DNA from: Saprospiraceae bacterium
GTDB taxonomy: Bacteria; Bacteroidota; Bacteroidia; Chitinophagales; Saprospiraceae
Length of the DNA: 64,000 nt
Assembly (NCBI GenBank): GCA_016706365.1
Contig: JADJJU010000009.1
Location: forward strand, 144,501 to 208,500
Direction: 5' to 3'
Under the pieces are notes generated by a model. That model did not search any database. It was not told the DNA's origin and saw only the letters and a program-made list of their open reading frames with translations. A program made the translations under genes and the position numbers. Positions 19,401 through 30,039 of the stretch are shown piece after piece. The stretch's first letter is position 1, and each line of letters starts with the position of its first letter.

Positions 19401-21215
19401 CTGAGTATCAATATTACAAACATCGGCACATGGACCAGTAATCTTTCTTACTCTAACTTAAGTAACTATTCTACTTATCAACCCGGCAAATATTATGTGG
19501 AGCTTTATGAGCAGACTGACCTAATAAATACATTTTATGTAAATCTGTCTGATTTAGAAGGGGAGGCCCTTCACTTTTTTATTACATCTCCTGATTCGGA
19601 TACGACGGAGATTGGCTTATCAGCAGCGCTCTCAGATGGAAGCATCATTGATTTTCCTACAGTTAAATTTACGAATGTTCAATTTTTGCAAAATATCCCG
19701 GGGCTGGCATTAGACTTTTACCTGGATGGATTTAAGTTGCTTGATTCCATGCAATATCTCAGTGCTACTAATTTTCTTACTATCCCGGCAAATATTCCTG
19801 TCTTGCTTGAATGGGCTCCGGCAGGCCAGCAACCTTCGGACAGTTTGGGTTTACTGGAATTGTCTTTTGAAGCAGACTCAAATTATATATTAATATTCAA
19901 TGGATTGACTGATGATGATACTTATCTTTTGGAGTTATTGATATATGATGAAGCTATGACAGAAGGCTTAGATCCATTCGATGTGGAAATGGCAGTATTT
20001 CATGGATCCGCCGGGACTCCTCCTTTGGATATCTCTATCCGGGATGCCGGTGTTGATTTTGATAATATTGCATACAGAGAAATCACGTCATACACATCTG
20101 TAGAGACGAGCAGATATTTAATTGATATCTCAATTTCAGGATCGGATGAAATCTTATATACATATGAAGCCAATCTGATTCCTTACGGAGGCAGAGCCGG
20201 GGTTCTCTTCGTTTCAGGCCAAATTGACGGACCCCAGGCATTTGGATTGTATCTTTTGCTGGATAATGGAACGGTAGTGCCTTTTGTTTATAAGCCCCTG
20301 GCCAAAATTCAATTGATCCACAACGCAGCAATTGGTAATGTAGATGTATATCTGGGAGACGAAAAAATTGTTTCTAACATGAATTTTAGAGAAGCGACGC
20401 CATTCATAGAATTGCCTGCAATTACTCCTTTAGTTTTTGGTTTTGCAGAGCCGGATAGCGAATCGGTTTCTGACACTTTTGCCATGTTCACAGTTACATT
20501 GGAAAATTCGTCCAATTATATTGCCATGGCATCAGGCTTAAGAGGATCTCTTGAAAATCCTTTTGATCTTAAAACTTATGATCAGGCAAGATTAGAGGCG
20601 GAAGCCGGTGGCATAGATATCCTTAAATTTAATGGTATTCCGGATCAAGGACCCCTTATGCTGAATATTCAGGGAGGACCCACCTTGATGGACACATTAT
20701 CGTATGGAAAATTTCAGGAATATTCCAAACTTCCCGGGGCTACTTATACACTTGATTTAATTCAAGTTGTTTCCGGAAATAAATCAGCAGAATATTCGAT
20801 GCCTCTGCGACCTTTAGAAGGTCAGGCTATTACCCTGTTTCTCAGTGGACTTTGGACTCCGGAGCCCGCCTTCGAATTGTGGGTTGCTTTAGCAAATGGG
20901 GTAACTTTCCCGCTGGATATACTTTCTTCCACTTCAGAGCTCCCTGCCGCTATTTCAGGATTAAAATTATACCCGAATCCTGCAAATCAATCAGCCCAGT
21001 TAACCCTTGAGCTGAATACAAAACTGAGCGATGTATCTATACAATTATTTACTTTAAATGGACAAATGCTCAAACTGATCCGAAATCCAAATTTAGAGGC
21101 CGGTTCCCAATTCATTGAAATTCCGGTCGCTGATATAGCTAATGGAATGTATAAAGTTTTGTTAAAATCTGATCAGGGAACTGTATCTACTTCTTTGTTA
21201 ATCCTTAGACAGTAA
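16421..21215 (+). CDS. Large secreted DUF4397-repeat protein with T9SS sorting domain, one frameshift
   Basis: About 1597 residues once a single extra A in the AAAA run at 17673-17676 is removed (giving IGETMTMFLNG). A signal peptide (FLFIFLFVGFQSFAQ) is followed by seven units of about 210 residues, each opening with a DUF4397 motif such as ARVQFIHNSP or SRIQFINISD plus D-V-Y-L-N-D and an R-x-A-T-P strand. The C-terminus LKLYPNPANQSAQLTLELNT ... GMYKVLLKSDQG is a type A sorting domain of the type IX secretion system, so the product is predicted to cross the outer membrane and be anchored or released. Function unknown; DUF4397 is a surface beta-sandwich domain. A terminator follows. Confidence 0.88.
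16484..20930 (+). repeat. Seven tandem DUF4397-containing units (~630-660 bp each)
   Basis: Unit starts (ARVQ/SRIQ-like motif) lie at about 16484, 17144, 17780, 18414, 19043, 19670 and 20300. The units are clearly homologous at protein level (x-[IV]-Q-F-[IL]-x-N-x, then D-V-Y-L-x-D, then A-P-x-x-S) but diverged at DNA level, so duplication is ancient. Confidence 0.8.
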
Positions 21216-21246
21216 AAGAATACAATTTCCTAAATCATAAATTTCT

Positions 21247-21276
21247 AAGGGGCCTTTATTGGCCCCTTTCTTTTTT
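21247..21276 (+). terminator. Rho-independent terminator after the DUF4397 protein gene
   Basis: AAGGGGCC / GGCCCCTT (8-bp stem, 6-nt loop) followed by a T-rich run, 31 nt after the stop codon. It also shows that the ATG at 21259 lies inside the terminator and is not the start of the next gene. Confidence 0.85.
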
Positions 21277-21318
21277 ATGGTATCTCTGATTATCTTGCTT
21301 TCTCTAAAATTGATACCA

Positions 21319-23690
21319 ATGAGAATTATCTTAAGCTTGCTTTTATTTCAAGTAATTCAACTACATGCCCAATATCCCAATAAGTCAAGTCTGACTCTAG
21401 AAAGCATTATGGCTGGCAATGACTTCATAGGACATTCTCCAGGTTCTCCATTCTGGTCGGCCCAGCAGGATTCAGTATACTATTATTGGCAAAAACCCGA
21501 AGACATCAGGTCTGAACTTTACGCGTATGTTCTGAAGGATCAGAAAAATGTAAAAGTCCCTCTGGAGATTAAACCCCTGATTTACAGAAGACCTGATTCC
21601 TCTCAACAATTGTTTGATGGAAAATATGTGACAGATCACCAGGGAGGTATTGCCTTATTCGACAAGCAATTTAAGTTTCAAAGATATTTGATTCAATTTG
21701 ATTCCAGAATTTCTCAAATTTCGATCCAGCCTAATAAAAAAGGCTTCTATTTTCTCATGGATCAGGTGTATTATCATTATGACTACATCAATGGCAGTAT
21801 AAAATCCCTATTCAAGATTTATAAGGGTAAAAAAGAAGAAGAAAAAAGGATAAATCAACCTGGCTCAAAAAAAGAAGAGCTCAAATTATTCGGGCATCTG
21901 AAGGAGGAAGCTGATGAAAAAATCGTTCTCGATTCGCTCAGAAAAGTGGAGCAATCTGCTCGTACGAACAGGCCGGAATACTACCTGGAGGAAAAAATGG
22001 GAATCCTGCACTGCTTTCTTCTAATGGCAAAGCTGCTTTTATCATCTTATCCCAGCGTGAACCATCTACAGCCACTGAAGTTCCGGATTTTATTGCTGCT
22101 GATGGTTATGTAAAAATGCTGAATGGCAGACCAAAAGTGGGGGTGACGCAAAACTCACAGGAATTACTGATGCTGCTACCAGAACAGGATACCAGTATTA
22201 TGATCGATTTCGCAATGGTCCCGGGCATAAAGGACAAGCCCGATTATAAGAAGGAATATCATAATGACAGTTTACCTTATGAGCCCCAATACAAACAAGC
22301 AAAGCCCATTTTTATAAGTGGATTAATAGGCTCTGCAGATAGTACATTCGCCATAGCAGATGTTTTCTCCAGAGATAATAAAGATCGCTGGATTCTTAAG
22401 ATTCTGATTCCGTCCGGCAAAGTTGAAGTGATTGATCATCAAAGAGATCAGGCATGGATTGGAGGACCGGGTGTCAGGAGTTTCGGTGGAGCTGGAATTG
22501 GTTTTTTGAAAGATAATAATACCATATATTTTCAGTCTGAATCAGACGGTTATTCTCACTTGTATACATATGACATTGCAAAGCAAAGGAAAACTCAGAT
22601 CACTGCCGGGAACTTTGAAATTCAGAAAGTACAGCTCTCAAAAGATGGCAGGCAATTTCTTATCCATGCAAATAAAGAACATCCCGGAGTCTTTAATTTA
22701 TACAAAGTCAATACGAATGGTTCAGGTTGGACATCAATTACCTCTGAATCTGAAGGCAGGTATGATGCAGTCTGGAGCCCGGATGAATCATATATTGCTG
22801 CTTTATTTTCCCTGGCAAATCAACCGGCAGAATTATATATTAGAAAGTCAGATGAGAAAGCTGCCTGGAAACAAATCACTCAATCCACTTCCGAAGCATT
22901 TCGGAAATATGAATGGCGCAAACCTGAATTCAGAACTTTCAAAGCTGCTGACGGAGCTGAGGTTCATGCGAGGGTGTACAAGCCTCAAGGAGGATCAGGC
23001 AATAAAGCAGCTGTCATATTTGTCCATGGAGCAGGATATCTGCAGAATGCGCATAAACATTGGAGTACTTATTACAGGGAATATATGTTTCATCAATTTT
23101 TGAGTGACAATGGTTATACAGTGATGGATATTGATTACCGTGGCAGTGCAGGTTATGGCCGTGATTGGAGAACTGGAATTTACAGGCATATGGGAGGAAA
23201 AGACCTTTCAGATCATGTAGATGCTATTCCTTTTCTGGTTTCTGAATATGGTGTGGATCCTGATAAAATAGGGATTTACGGAGGATCATATGGTGGTTTT
23301 ATTACACTGATGGCATTGTTTCAGCATCCCGGAACCTTCGCTTGTGGTGCTGGTTTACGCTCTGTTACTGACTGGGCACACTACAATCATGGTTATACTG
23401 CGAACATTTTGAATACTCCGGAAGAGGACAGCATAGCATATCTCAAAAGTTCGCCAATATATTATGCAGAAAATTTGGCTGACCCTTTGCTTATTTTACA
23501 CGGTATGGTGGATGTCAATGTGCAGTTTCAGGATGTGGTAAGATTGAGTCAGCGATTGATAGAGCTGGAGAAAAATAACTGGGAAATGGCTGTTTTTCCG
23601 ATTGAAGATCATGGTTTTGTTCGTACATCTTCATGGATAGATGAGTACAAAAGAATTTATCTATTATTTGACAAACATTTAAACAAATAA
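21319..23690 (+). CDS. S9 family prolyl oligopeptidase / DPP IV-like serine peptidase, one frameshift
   Basis: Exported peptidase, probably removing N-terminal dipeptides or cleaving short peptides in the periplasm. Start at MRIILSLLLFQVIQLHAQ (signal peptide). The N-terminal part is a DPP IV beta-propeller; the frame breaks in the A-run at 21992-21997, and adding one A gives EEKNGNPALLSSNGKAAF, which joins smoothly to the second ORF. The C-terminal hydrolase domain has the Ser motif YGGSYGGF (about residue 655), the Asp in MVDVNVQFQD and the His in PIEDHGF, so the triad is complete. Joined length about 790 residues, normal for the family. Confidence 0.87.
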
Positions 23691-23775
23691 TGCCCTTTTA
23701 CTCGTTTGTACAATCAGAAAGTGTGAAGAAAGATTTGAAATTTATCTAAATTGCATTTAAATACCTCGAAATACG

Positions 23776-26178
23776 GTGGCAGATATTATTAACAAACCTG
23801 TGACTAAAGCCTATAAATTCAGAGAGTTGCGTGTTTACGCATCCACTGAATGGCTGGCTGACAATAAGAAAAAGTATCGTCAGGTATTTGACAGGGGAGA
23901 GACCAGCTATATTTATGCTGAATTGTCTTTTTACAACAAGCTTTTTGATGAAGATTTCTGGGAAGTATCTATTTCTCTCAAATGCTTCATGCTAAGTAAG
24001 GGCCGCAAAAAAGAAATTTGCAATTTGTCTTTCAAGCGCAAAATCAGCAAATACGATAATGTAGTTTATATCCGGGAAGGTTGGGGGAATAAAAATCCGG
24101 GAGCATTCTGGAAGAAGGGGACCTATTATTGGGAGGCCTGGATCGAAGGAGAAAGAGAGGCAACCAAGTATTTCTATATCGAGGAGGCTGATGAACCAAT
24201 AAATCATCTGTACAATCCTTATTTGGGGCTGGATTCTTTCAAATTATATGAAGGCCCTTATGACGATATAGCTGAGGACGATCGCATCTATTATAAGACT
24301 TTCAGCAGTATGGATTATGTTCTGGGAATCATTCCATTTGAAGTGGCTGATCATTTTGAGGCAGGAGTTTCTATGGTCACAATGCCAAACTCCGAGCATC
24401 CAATGTTGCTACAGCCCTTCGATCTTGATAAAGTCTCTCTTGAAGACTTGCTTGTTCGCCTGGACAGTCTCATAGGATTGCAGCATATCAAACAACAGGT
24501 GCGTGATCATGCAAGATACATTCAATATTTGCAATTGAGAAAGAGCAAAGGAATTGAAGAAAAGGAGCAAATCGCTGTTCACTCAGTATTTATAGGCAAC
24601 CCTGGTACAGGTAAGACCACCATTGCAAAAATGATGGGTCAATTGTACAAGAAAATGGGAATCCTTAGTAAAGGTCACGTCAAAGAAGTGGATCGCGTAG
24701 ATCTTGTAGGTGAATATATTGGTCAAACTGCACCTAAAGTCAAGGATGCCATTGAAGCTGCAAGGGGAGGGGTCTTATTCATAGATGAAGCCTATGCGTT
24801 GGCTAGAACAAATGACGATAGCAAGGATTTCGGAAGGGAAGTAATTGAGATTTTGGTCAAAGAGATGAGCAATGGTGAAGGTGATCTGGCTGTTATTGTT
24901 GCCGGATATCCCAAGGAAATGAATCACTTCATGGATTCAAATCCTGGACTGAAATCAAGGTTCAAACTGTTTTATCAATTTGAAGATTACTTGCCTCAGG
25001 AATTGTACAGTATCGCGGAATATGCCTGTGTGGAGAAAAATGTGACTCTTGATGAAAATGCTCAGCTGGCATTGCGTAAGATGATTACAGACGCATACAG
25101 AAACAGAGACCGGACATTTGGTAATGCAAGATTTGTCTATGATCTCATTGAGAAAGCCAAGCAAAATCTTGCAATGCGGGTAATGAAGGGCGATAAGCCT
25201 GAAGCTTTAAACCCTGCTGAATTGAGTGCAATTCAGCTTCAGGATATTGAAAAAATTCAATTCAAGGAGGGCAGATCACGTCCCAATATACCGATTGATG
25301 AGGTATTGCTCAAAGAATCCATGGATGAGTTGGAGAGCCTGATAGGTATGGAAAATGTGAAGAAGGAGATCAGAGAAATGATCAAACTTGTTCAATATTA
25401 CAAGGCATCTGAGAAAGATGTTCTCAATCATTTCTCCTTGCACACCATATTTGTAGGCAATCCTGGCACAGGAAAAACTACAGTTGCCAGAATACTTACA
25501 AGAATCTATAAAGCGCTGGGTATCCTTAGAGCGTGGTCATGGTTGAGACTGACAGGCAGGGACTTGTAGCCGGATTTGTTGGTCAGACAGCCATCAAAAC
25601 CGCTGAAAAGATTGACGAAGCTTTGGGCGGCGTATTATTTATTGACGAAGCTTATGCACTGACCTCCAACGGTCCTGCCAATTATGCAGATTATGGCAAT
25701 GAAGCCATTCAGACGATATTGAAGCGAATGGAAGATCAGCGCGGTCAATTCTTCGTTTTTGCTGCCGGATATACAGATAATATGGAATCCTTCCTGAAAT
25801 CGAATCCGGTCTTTCATCCCGATTTGACAAAGCACTGCGATTTGAGGATTACAATCCGGAAGAATTGATTCAGATTGCCCGCAAGATGATCACTGACCAG
25901 CAATACAGACTGGATGAAGAATCTGATCTTCATTTGCAGGAATATGTCACTTTCCTTTACAAATTCAGAGATAAATACTTCAGCAACGCAAGAAGCATCC
26001 GCAGTATGGTATTAGACGCATTCAAGCATCAAAATCTTCGTATAGCTTCTATTCCAGCTGAAGAAAGAAAAATCTCGACAACTTCCTAATCACGAAAGAG
26101 GATGTTGAGCACCTGAAAGCAAACTCTGATGCATTTGTGTTTAATCGTAAGACGATAGGGTTTAAGTCGAAGGATTGA
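23776..26178 (+). CDS. Double AAA+ ATPase (CbbX/SpoVK type) with unknown N-terminal domain, three frameshifts
   Basis: Starts with GTG (23776); a TAA stands five codons upstream in frame. Residues 1 to about 225 are an unrecognised beta-rich domain (YIYAELSFYNKLFDEDFWEV). Two AAA+ modules of the CbbX/SpoVK group follow, with Walker A GNPGTGKTT at about residues 274 and 561, Walker B GGVLFIDEAYAL in both, and NARFVYDLIEKA-type C-terminal helices. The second module is broken by small indels near 25526-25543, at 25808 (one G missing) and in the A-run at 26068-26072 (one A missing). Corrected, the protein ends VEHLKANSDAFVFNRKTIGF at the TGA 26176-26178. Probably a hexameric remodelling ATPase; substrate unknown. 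Confidence 0.8.
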
Positions 26179-26585
26179 GCTTGAAGAAGCCACAAGCTCA
26201 AGCTGCAAGGAAAAGCCTGAACAGCCGCTTTTGGCTGTTGGCCTTTAGCTATTAGCGAACAACAGCAGGTATAATGTTTGTTTTTTAGACGTAAAACTCA
26301 CAGTCTCATTCACTCTAATTCCAACAAACTCACACTCTAACTCTCCACACAACCGGATGCTCTGCATAAACGTCACCTTGCTGCTTTTGAGTCATGGCCG
26401 AGAAAAGTAGCAAGACACTAATGGCGCAGTGAGCAAAGCGAACCTCGCTATCACCTTTTCATGGCTTGCCCATGAAAAGACATCACTTTTCCAGCCGAAG
26501 GCGCAGAAAAATACTTGTGCCGTAGTGAGTGAAACGAACCTCGGTATCACAGCCCCGATGTTACAACCAAATCCCCCTAACAATC
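26179..26585. other. Non-coding region with a diverged direct repeat
   Basis: No gene seen. It holds a self-complementary tract around 26221-26260 (CAGCCGCTTTTGGCTGTTGG), a G-free stretch (26304-26353), and two copies of a ~31-bp sequence: 26425-26455 and 26519-26550, sharing a GTGAG..AA.CGAACCTCG.TATCAC pattern. Short ORFs here on both strands have no family resemblance. It looks like interspersed-repeat debris. Confidence 0.5.
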
Positions 26586-27323
26586 TCAATACACCTGAAA
26601 CCACTTCCTCCTATAACTCACAATCGGCTGATACACCGACTCCTGATCAGAATGTGTGTAAACTACAATTCCTAAATCATACAGATCAATATAGAAACAC
26701 CCTCGTCTTCCGGATTGGCTCATATTCATCCATTGCTTTCTGATAGATTTTGATTTGGACAAATTGCAGATAATCAGACAAGCTTGTTGCTGAGTACCCC
26801 GGAGGATTTCATCAGCTAGTTTTAATTTTTGAGAATCTAACAAGCACACATCCAGCAAGAAGATAGATTTATGTTGATGTTGATTATTTATTGTAGAAAG
26901 AATATCATTTTGTAAAAATGCAGAAAGTTCAGGAAGCTTCAGCAATTTGAAATGTGTTCGGATCAGTTCGTCCATTTCAGACCCTGAAGATTGAATATTC
27001 AGTCCAGCCTTTCTGGAGCCAAAGTATAAGGACAAAGCACTCATGCCCGCATCATCCCTGCGTGAGATGAACATTTGCTCCGGCTGAAACCATTTGGTAA
27101 TCCTGAAAAGGATGTGGTAGATTTTTAGCGGCAGCAGCTTTGTCTTCAAAGCCGGATGATTGGCCAAAATCATTTCATGAAGTTTCTTCAAATCAATATC
27201 AGCATAATAGCTGTCTCTATCCTCAATAACCTCATTAGTGAATGAATATAACAATGGTGAATGTATTTTATACTTGTTCCCGGCTTTGAAATAAAATGCA
27301 ATACGCCCCATGTTAATATTCAT
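26586..27323 (-). CDS. Divergent methyltransferase-like protein
   Basis: About 245 residues. It resembles a Bacteroidota family of class I SAM methyltransferase-like proteins that begin with an FKAxxKxxIHSP-x-x-Y-x-F segment (here YFKAGNKYKIHSPLLYSF) and end with an F-x-I-D-L-x-x-L-G-I-V motif (here FYIDLYDLGIVVY). The position where relatives have a glycine-rich SAM motif reads MFISRRDDAGMSALSLYFGS, so the cofactor site seems degraded. Start is MNINM (27323) or MGRIAF (27311). The family link is from memory and tentative; no activity is claimed. Confidence 0.55.
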   Translation of the reverse strand: MNINMGRIAFYFKAGNKYKIHSPLLYSFTNEVIEDRDSYYADIDLKKLHEMILANHPALKTKLLPLKIYHILFRITKWFQPEQMFISRRDDAGMSALSLYFGSRKAGLNIQSSGSEMDELIRTHFKLLKLPELSAFLQNDILSTINNQHQHKSIFLLDVCLLDSQKLKLADEILRGTQQQACLIICNLSKSKSIRKQWMNMSQSGRRGCFYIDLYDLGIVVYTHSDQESVYQPIVSYRRKWFQVY

Positions 27324-27583
27324 ACTTTGCAAAATAAGCACAATTGTATATAACAAAAAGTAATATTCGTACGTCTAAGGATAGAATCTGAATATTCACT
27401 CAGCTGCCTGATGACTTTTCAGACTTTTCACTATAGTATTACATCACTTCTGATTGTATTCGTTCATAAGATATTTATACACCTGTTTCCTTAAAGTATT
27501 CAAAATTGATTTGCTGAAACAGTAAAAATCCGCAGACATATTTTATGTTTGTATTACATTTCTTTATAATATAATCTCCGGGT

Positions 27584-28133
27584 ATGTACAAAACGCTTGT
27601 CAAGTAGTTTTCTTTTACTTTGTTTTTACTCATTAAGCCTTTCAGCTCAAAACTATAAAGCTGCTGTCGGAATTCGCTTGGGAACTGAAGTCGGTATTAC
27701 TGGTCAATTCAGAATAGGAGAGCGCTCCACGCTGGAAGGAATGCTGCAAACAAGTTTCAGATACCCTTCTTCACAATTCTCTGTATTATACGAAAGACAT
27801 TACCCTATCATCACGAAAGGTTTGAATATGTATCTTGGAGTAGGTCCACATATTGGCTGGTATGCTCCACCTGAGACAAGCCAAACAGACATTAAATTTG
27901 GCATAAGCCCTATCGCCGGAGCTGAACTTACACTTGGTAAACTCAATTTCTCCTGGGATATGAAGCCTACTATCAATCTTGTCGGTGGCTATCGTATCCT
28001 GGAATTGGAAACTGCCATCTCCGTACGATACATTCTTGTCAAGCGAAGCAAAAACTCTAAATCTTCCAACTGGAAGTTCTGGGAAAGAAATTCTTCCGGA
28101 TCTAAGAAAAGAGGAAGGTCGGGGAAAGCGTAG
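27584..28133 (+). CDS. Small outer-membrane beta-barrel protein, frameshift near the start
   Basis: Signal peptide and a predicted ~8-stranded barrel. The ATG at 27584 is out of frame with the body by one base in an AAAA run (27590-27593); dropping one A gives MYKRLSSSFLLLCFYSLSLSAQ, a clean signal peptide, whereas without it the only start is a TTG at 27597. After the cleavage site NYKAAVGIRLGTEVGITGQF resembles the mature start of the barrel protein at 61293-61778 (DYKSAIGLRLGYPISVSYKT), so the two are paralogues. The C-terminus is a basic tail. Role unknown. Confidence 0.72.
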
Positions 28134-28559
28134 TTATCAGTGATAATACTCTTGCACTTAGAGGGAAATAAGCTGCATCAGTTCGAGGTAAAAGTAGGGT
28201 TTGACCTTCTTAATATCTCATTAGAATTGCGTCCTTCTAATTCACCTCAAGCCGGTGAGGCTGTTACTTTTGAGATGGCAAAGTAACCAACCATCGCAAT
28301 GTTGAGCCTAATCCAAATGCGTTTTCGTTTCGCTAAGCCCGGTAAACTCGCTTGAATTAGATGTTCTGTTCGCTCCAGCTCAAATGTGCATTGAGTAGTC
28401 GGTTTTGGCCGCTCACTCCAAAACCATTTTTACGGAATTCTCAAAGGTGCGATTGTTCCACCTTCAATCCCGCTTTTTTTTTTTCCAATTGAAGTTTAAC
28501 CCTAGTTAGAATAATAGATAAAAGGAGATTTGCTCTAAAATTTCACATTCCTCCTCAGA
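28134..28559. other. Non-coding region with hairpin and probable interspersed-repeat relic
   Basis: No gene recognised. GTTACTTT (28263-28270) and AAAGTAAC (28280-28287) form an 8-bp stem with a 9-nt loop. The surrounding text, with repeated palindromic C/G-rich words and AAAGTAACCAA, is of the kind often found in many copies in Bacteroidota genomes; copy number cannot be seen from this window. Confidence 0.4.
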
Positions 28560-29326
28560 TCAAATGTCCTTCTTCTTAAACACTCTCAAAGCTATCCAAA
28601 CAGGAACAATAATCCAGATCAATAGAATAGCAGTCGAGAACAGGATACCTGTATAATTCCCGAAGAAATCCTTATATAAAGCGCCTGTATAACCCATCAG
28701 TGCCGAAATGTCCAGCTTGAGAATCATCAGTATTCTGGCCAAATCCACAGGATTCAAAGAAACGAGAACTAGCAAGGTTTTGTCCAGAGGATATTCGCCA
28801 AAAGCATACACGACCCAAAGCAGGATAGCATCGTATATAAGCGAGAAAAAGAACCAGACAAGCAATGTAACTCCTATAGCCTTAGCTTTATCCCTCGTCA
28901 GCACTGCCACCAGAAATGCCAGTGAAACGAACACAAGTGTCAGCATCAGACCTGTATATAGCAATGTTAAGCTTCCGTCATTGATCCCATATATGAGGGT
29001 AGGAAATCCTATTCCGATAGCGAAGGCCACACACATGAGGAAGCAACTGCAATATACTGGGCCAGAAATACTGTCTCCCTTCGCAAAGGCTGGGCGAGCA
29101 TCAACTCTGTAAACTCGTAGGAATTGTAGAAATGTATCGTTGTAAAAACAGCGCTGATCAAAGGAACGATTAAAAGTAAAATGCTAAGCAAACTAAGGAT
29201 TACTTTCGATGTATCGGTGTCAAGTTGGTACATGAAGAATGTACTCAGTAAAAGAAATGAAAGATAAAACAATATAAACCGGGTGCGTAATATATCGTAA
29301 AATATGTATTTGAGTAATCTGCTCAC
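28560..29326 (-). CDS. nosY: NosY-like ABC transporter permease, one frameshift
   Basis: Inner-membrane permease of the NosFY ABC transporter needed for assembly of the NosZ CuZ centre. Begins MSRLLKYIFYDILRTRFILF with six hydrophobic segments, including TELMLAQPLRRETVFLAQYI, a typical NosY stretch. The frame is lost near 29037; one inserted base gives YIAVASSMCVAFAIGIG and joins the two halves (about 255 residues, normal). The ATG overlaps the nosF stop by 4 bp. It is the last gene of the nos operon. Confidence 0.83.
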
Positions 29327-30039
29327 GATAAGGCTGAATTTTGGTTCATCAGATGGGTAATTGCTTTGCCCAGCCGCTGCTCATTCGTTAATTGTTTCAA
29401 CTTTTCAATAGTGTCATCATAAATTATATTTCCTTCATGCATGTACACCAGGTCGGTGACCAGATCATCCAGGTCGCTCATGATATGCGAGGTGATGATA
29501 ATCAGTTTTCCTGCCATCTTCTGTTGTATGATTTTTTCCTTCAGGATTTCTACCGCCAGCGGATCGAGCCCTGCAGTGGGTTCATCCAATATTAAAATGG
29601 GAGGATTGAATAGAAAAGCTAAAGCAGCACTCACTTTTTGTCTTGTTCCGCCTGAAAGTGTGTGCATTCTTTTATTAGAAATAGAAGCAAAATCAAATGC
29701 TTTATAGAGGTCCTCATCAAGACTTTCAAAACTCCGCCGTATATTCTTCATCATCTCAAATAGCTGTCCAATCTGCAAATTGTCCGGATAATGGCCTATT
29801 TGAGGCATATATCCAATTTTTTCACGGTACAGCCAGGTTCTTTTAATTGAAACTCCATCCACTACAATATCGCCTTCTGTAGGGATAACGAGTCCCAGAA
29901 TTGATTTGATCAAAGTAGTTTTTCCACTTCCATTGGGTCCGATAAGCGCATACACTTTGCCTTTCTCAAAGTCCAGTTCAATCTCCTTAAGCACCTGAAG
30001 CTTTTTGAATTTTTTTGTGACTTTATGAATGGAGATCAT
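29323..30039 (-). CDS. nosF: NosF-like ABC transporter ATP-binding protein
   Basis: Cytoplasmic ATPase of the NosFY transporter, thought to supply a sulfur compound for CuZ maturation of N2O reductase. 238 residues: Walker A IGPNGSGKTTLI, Q-loop YMPQIGHYPDNLQ, signature LSGGTRQKVSAALAFL, Walker B ILILDEPTAGLDPLAVE, switch His in IITSHIMSD. Its start overlaps the nosD end by 17 bp. Confidence 0.9.
   Translation of the reverse strand: MISIHKVTKKFKKLQVLKEIELDFEKGKVYALIGPNGSGKTTLIKSILGLVIPTEGDIVVDGVSIKRTWLYREKIGYMPQIGHYPDNLQIGQLFEMMKNIRRSFESLDEDLYKAFDFASISNKRMHTLSGGTRQKVSAALAFLFNPPILILDEPTAGLDPLAVEILKEKIIQQKMAGKLIIITSHIMSDLDDLVTDLVYMHEGNIIYDDTIEKLKQLTNEQRLGKAITHLMNQNSALS

Noticed and set aside
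16484..20930. CRISPR array or DNA tandem repeat
   Set aside because: The periodicity is at protein level with ~630-bp diverged units; no short repeat-spacer array was seen anywhere in the window.
21259..21318. Upstream ATG for the S9 peptidase
   Set aside because: It lies inside the terminator of the preceding gene; the signal peptide begins at 21319.
26392..26743. Overlapping ORFs of 70 and 104 codons on opposite strands
   Set aside because: They lie in repeat-like DNA or antisense to the methyltransferase-like gene and show no domain or signal peptide.
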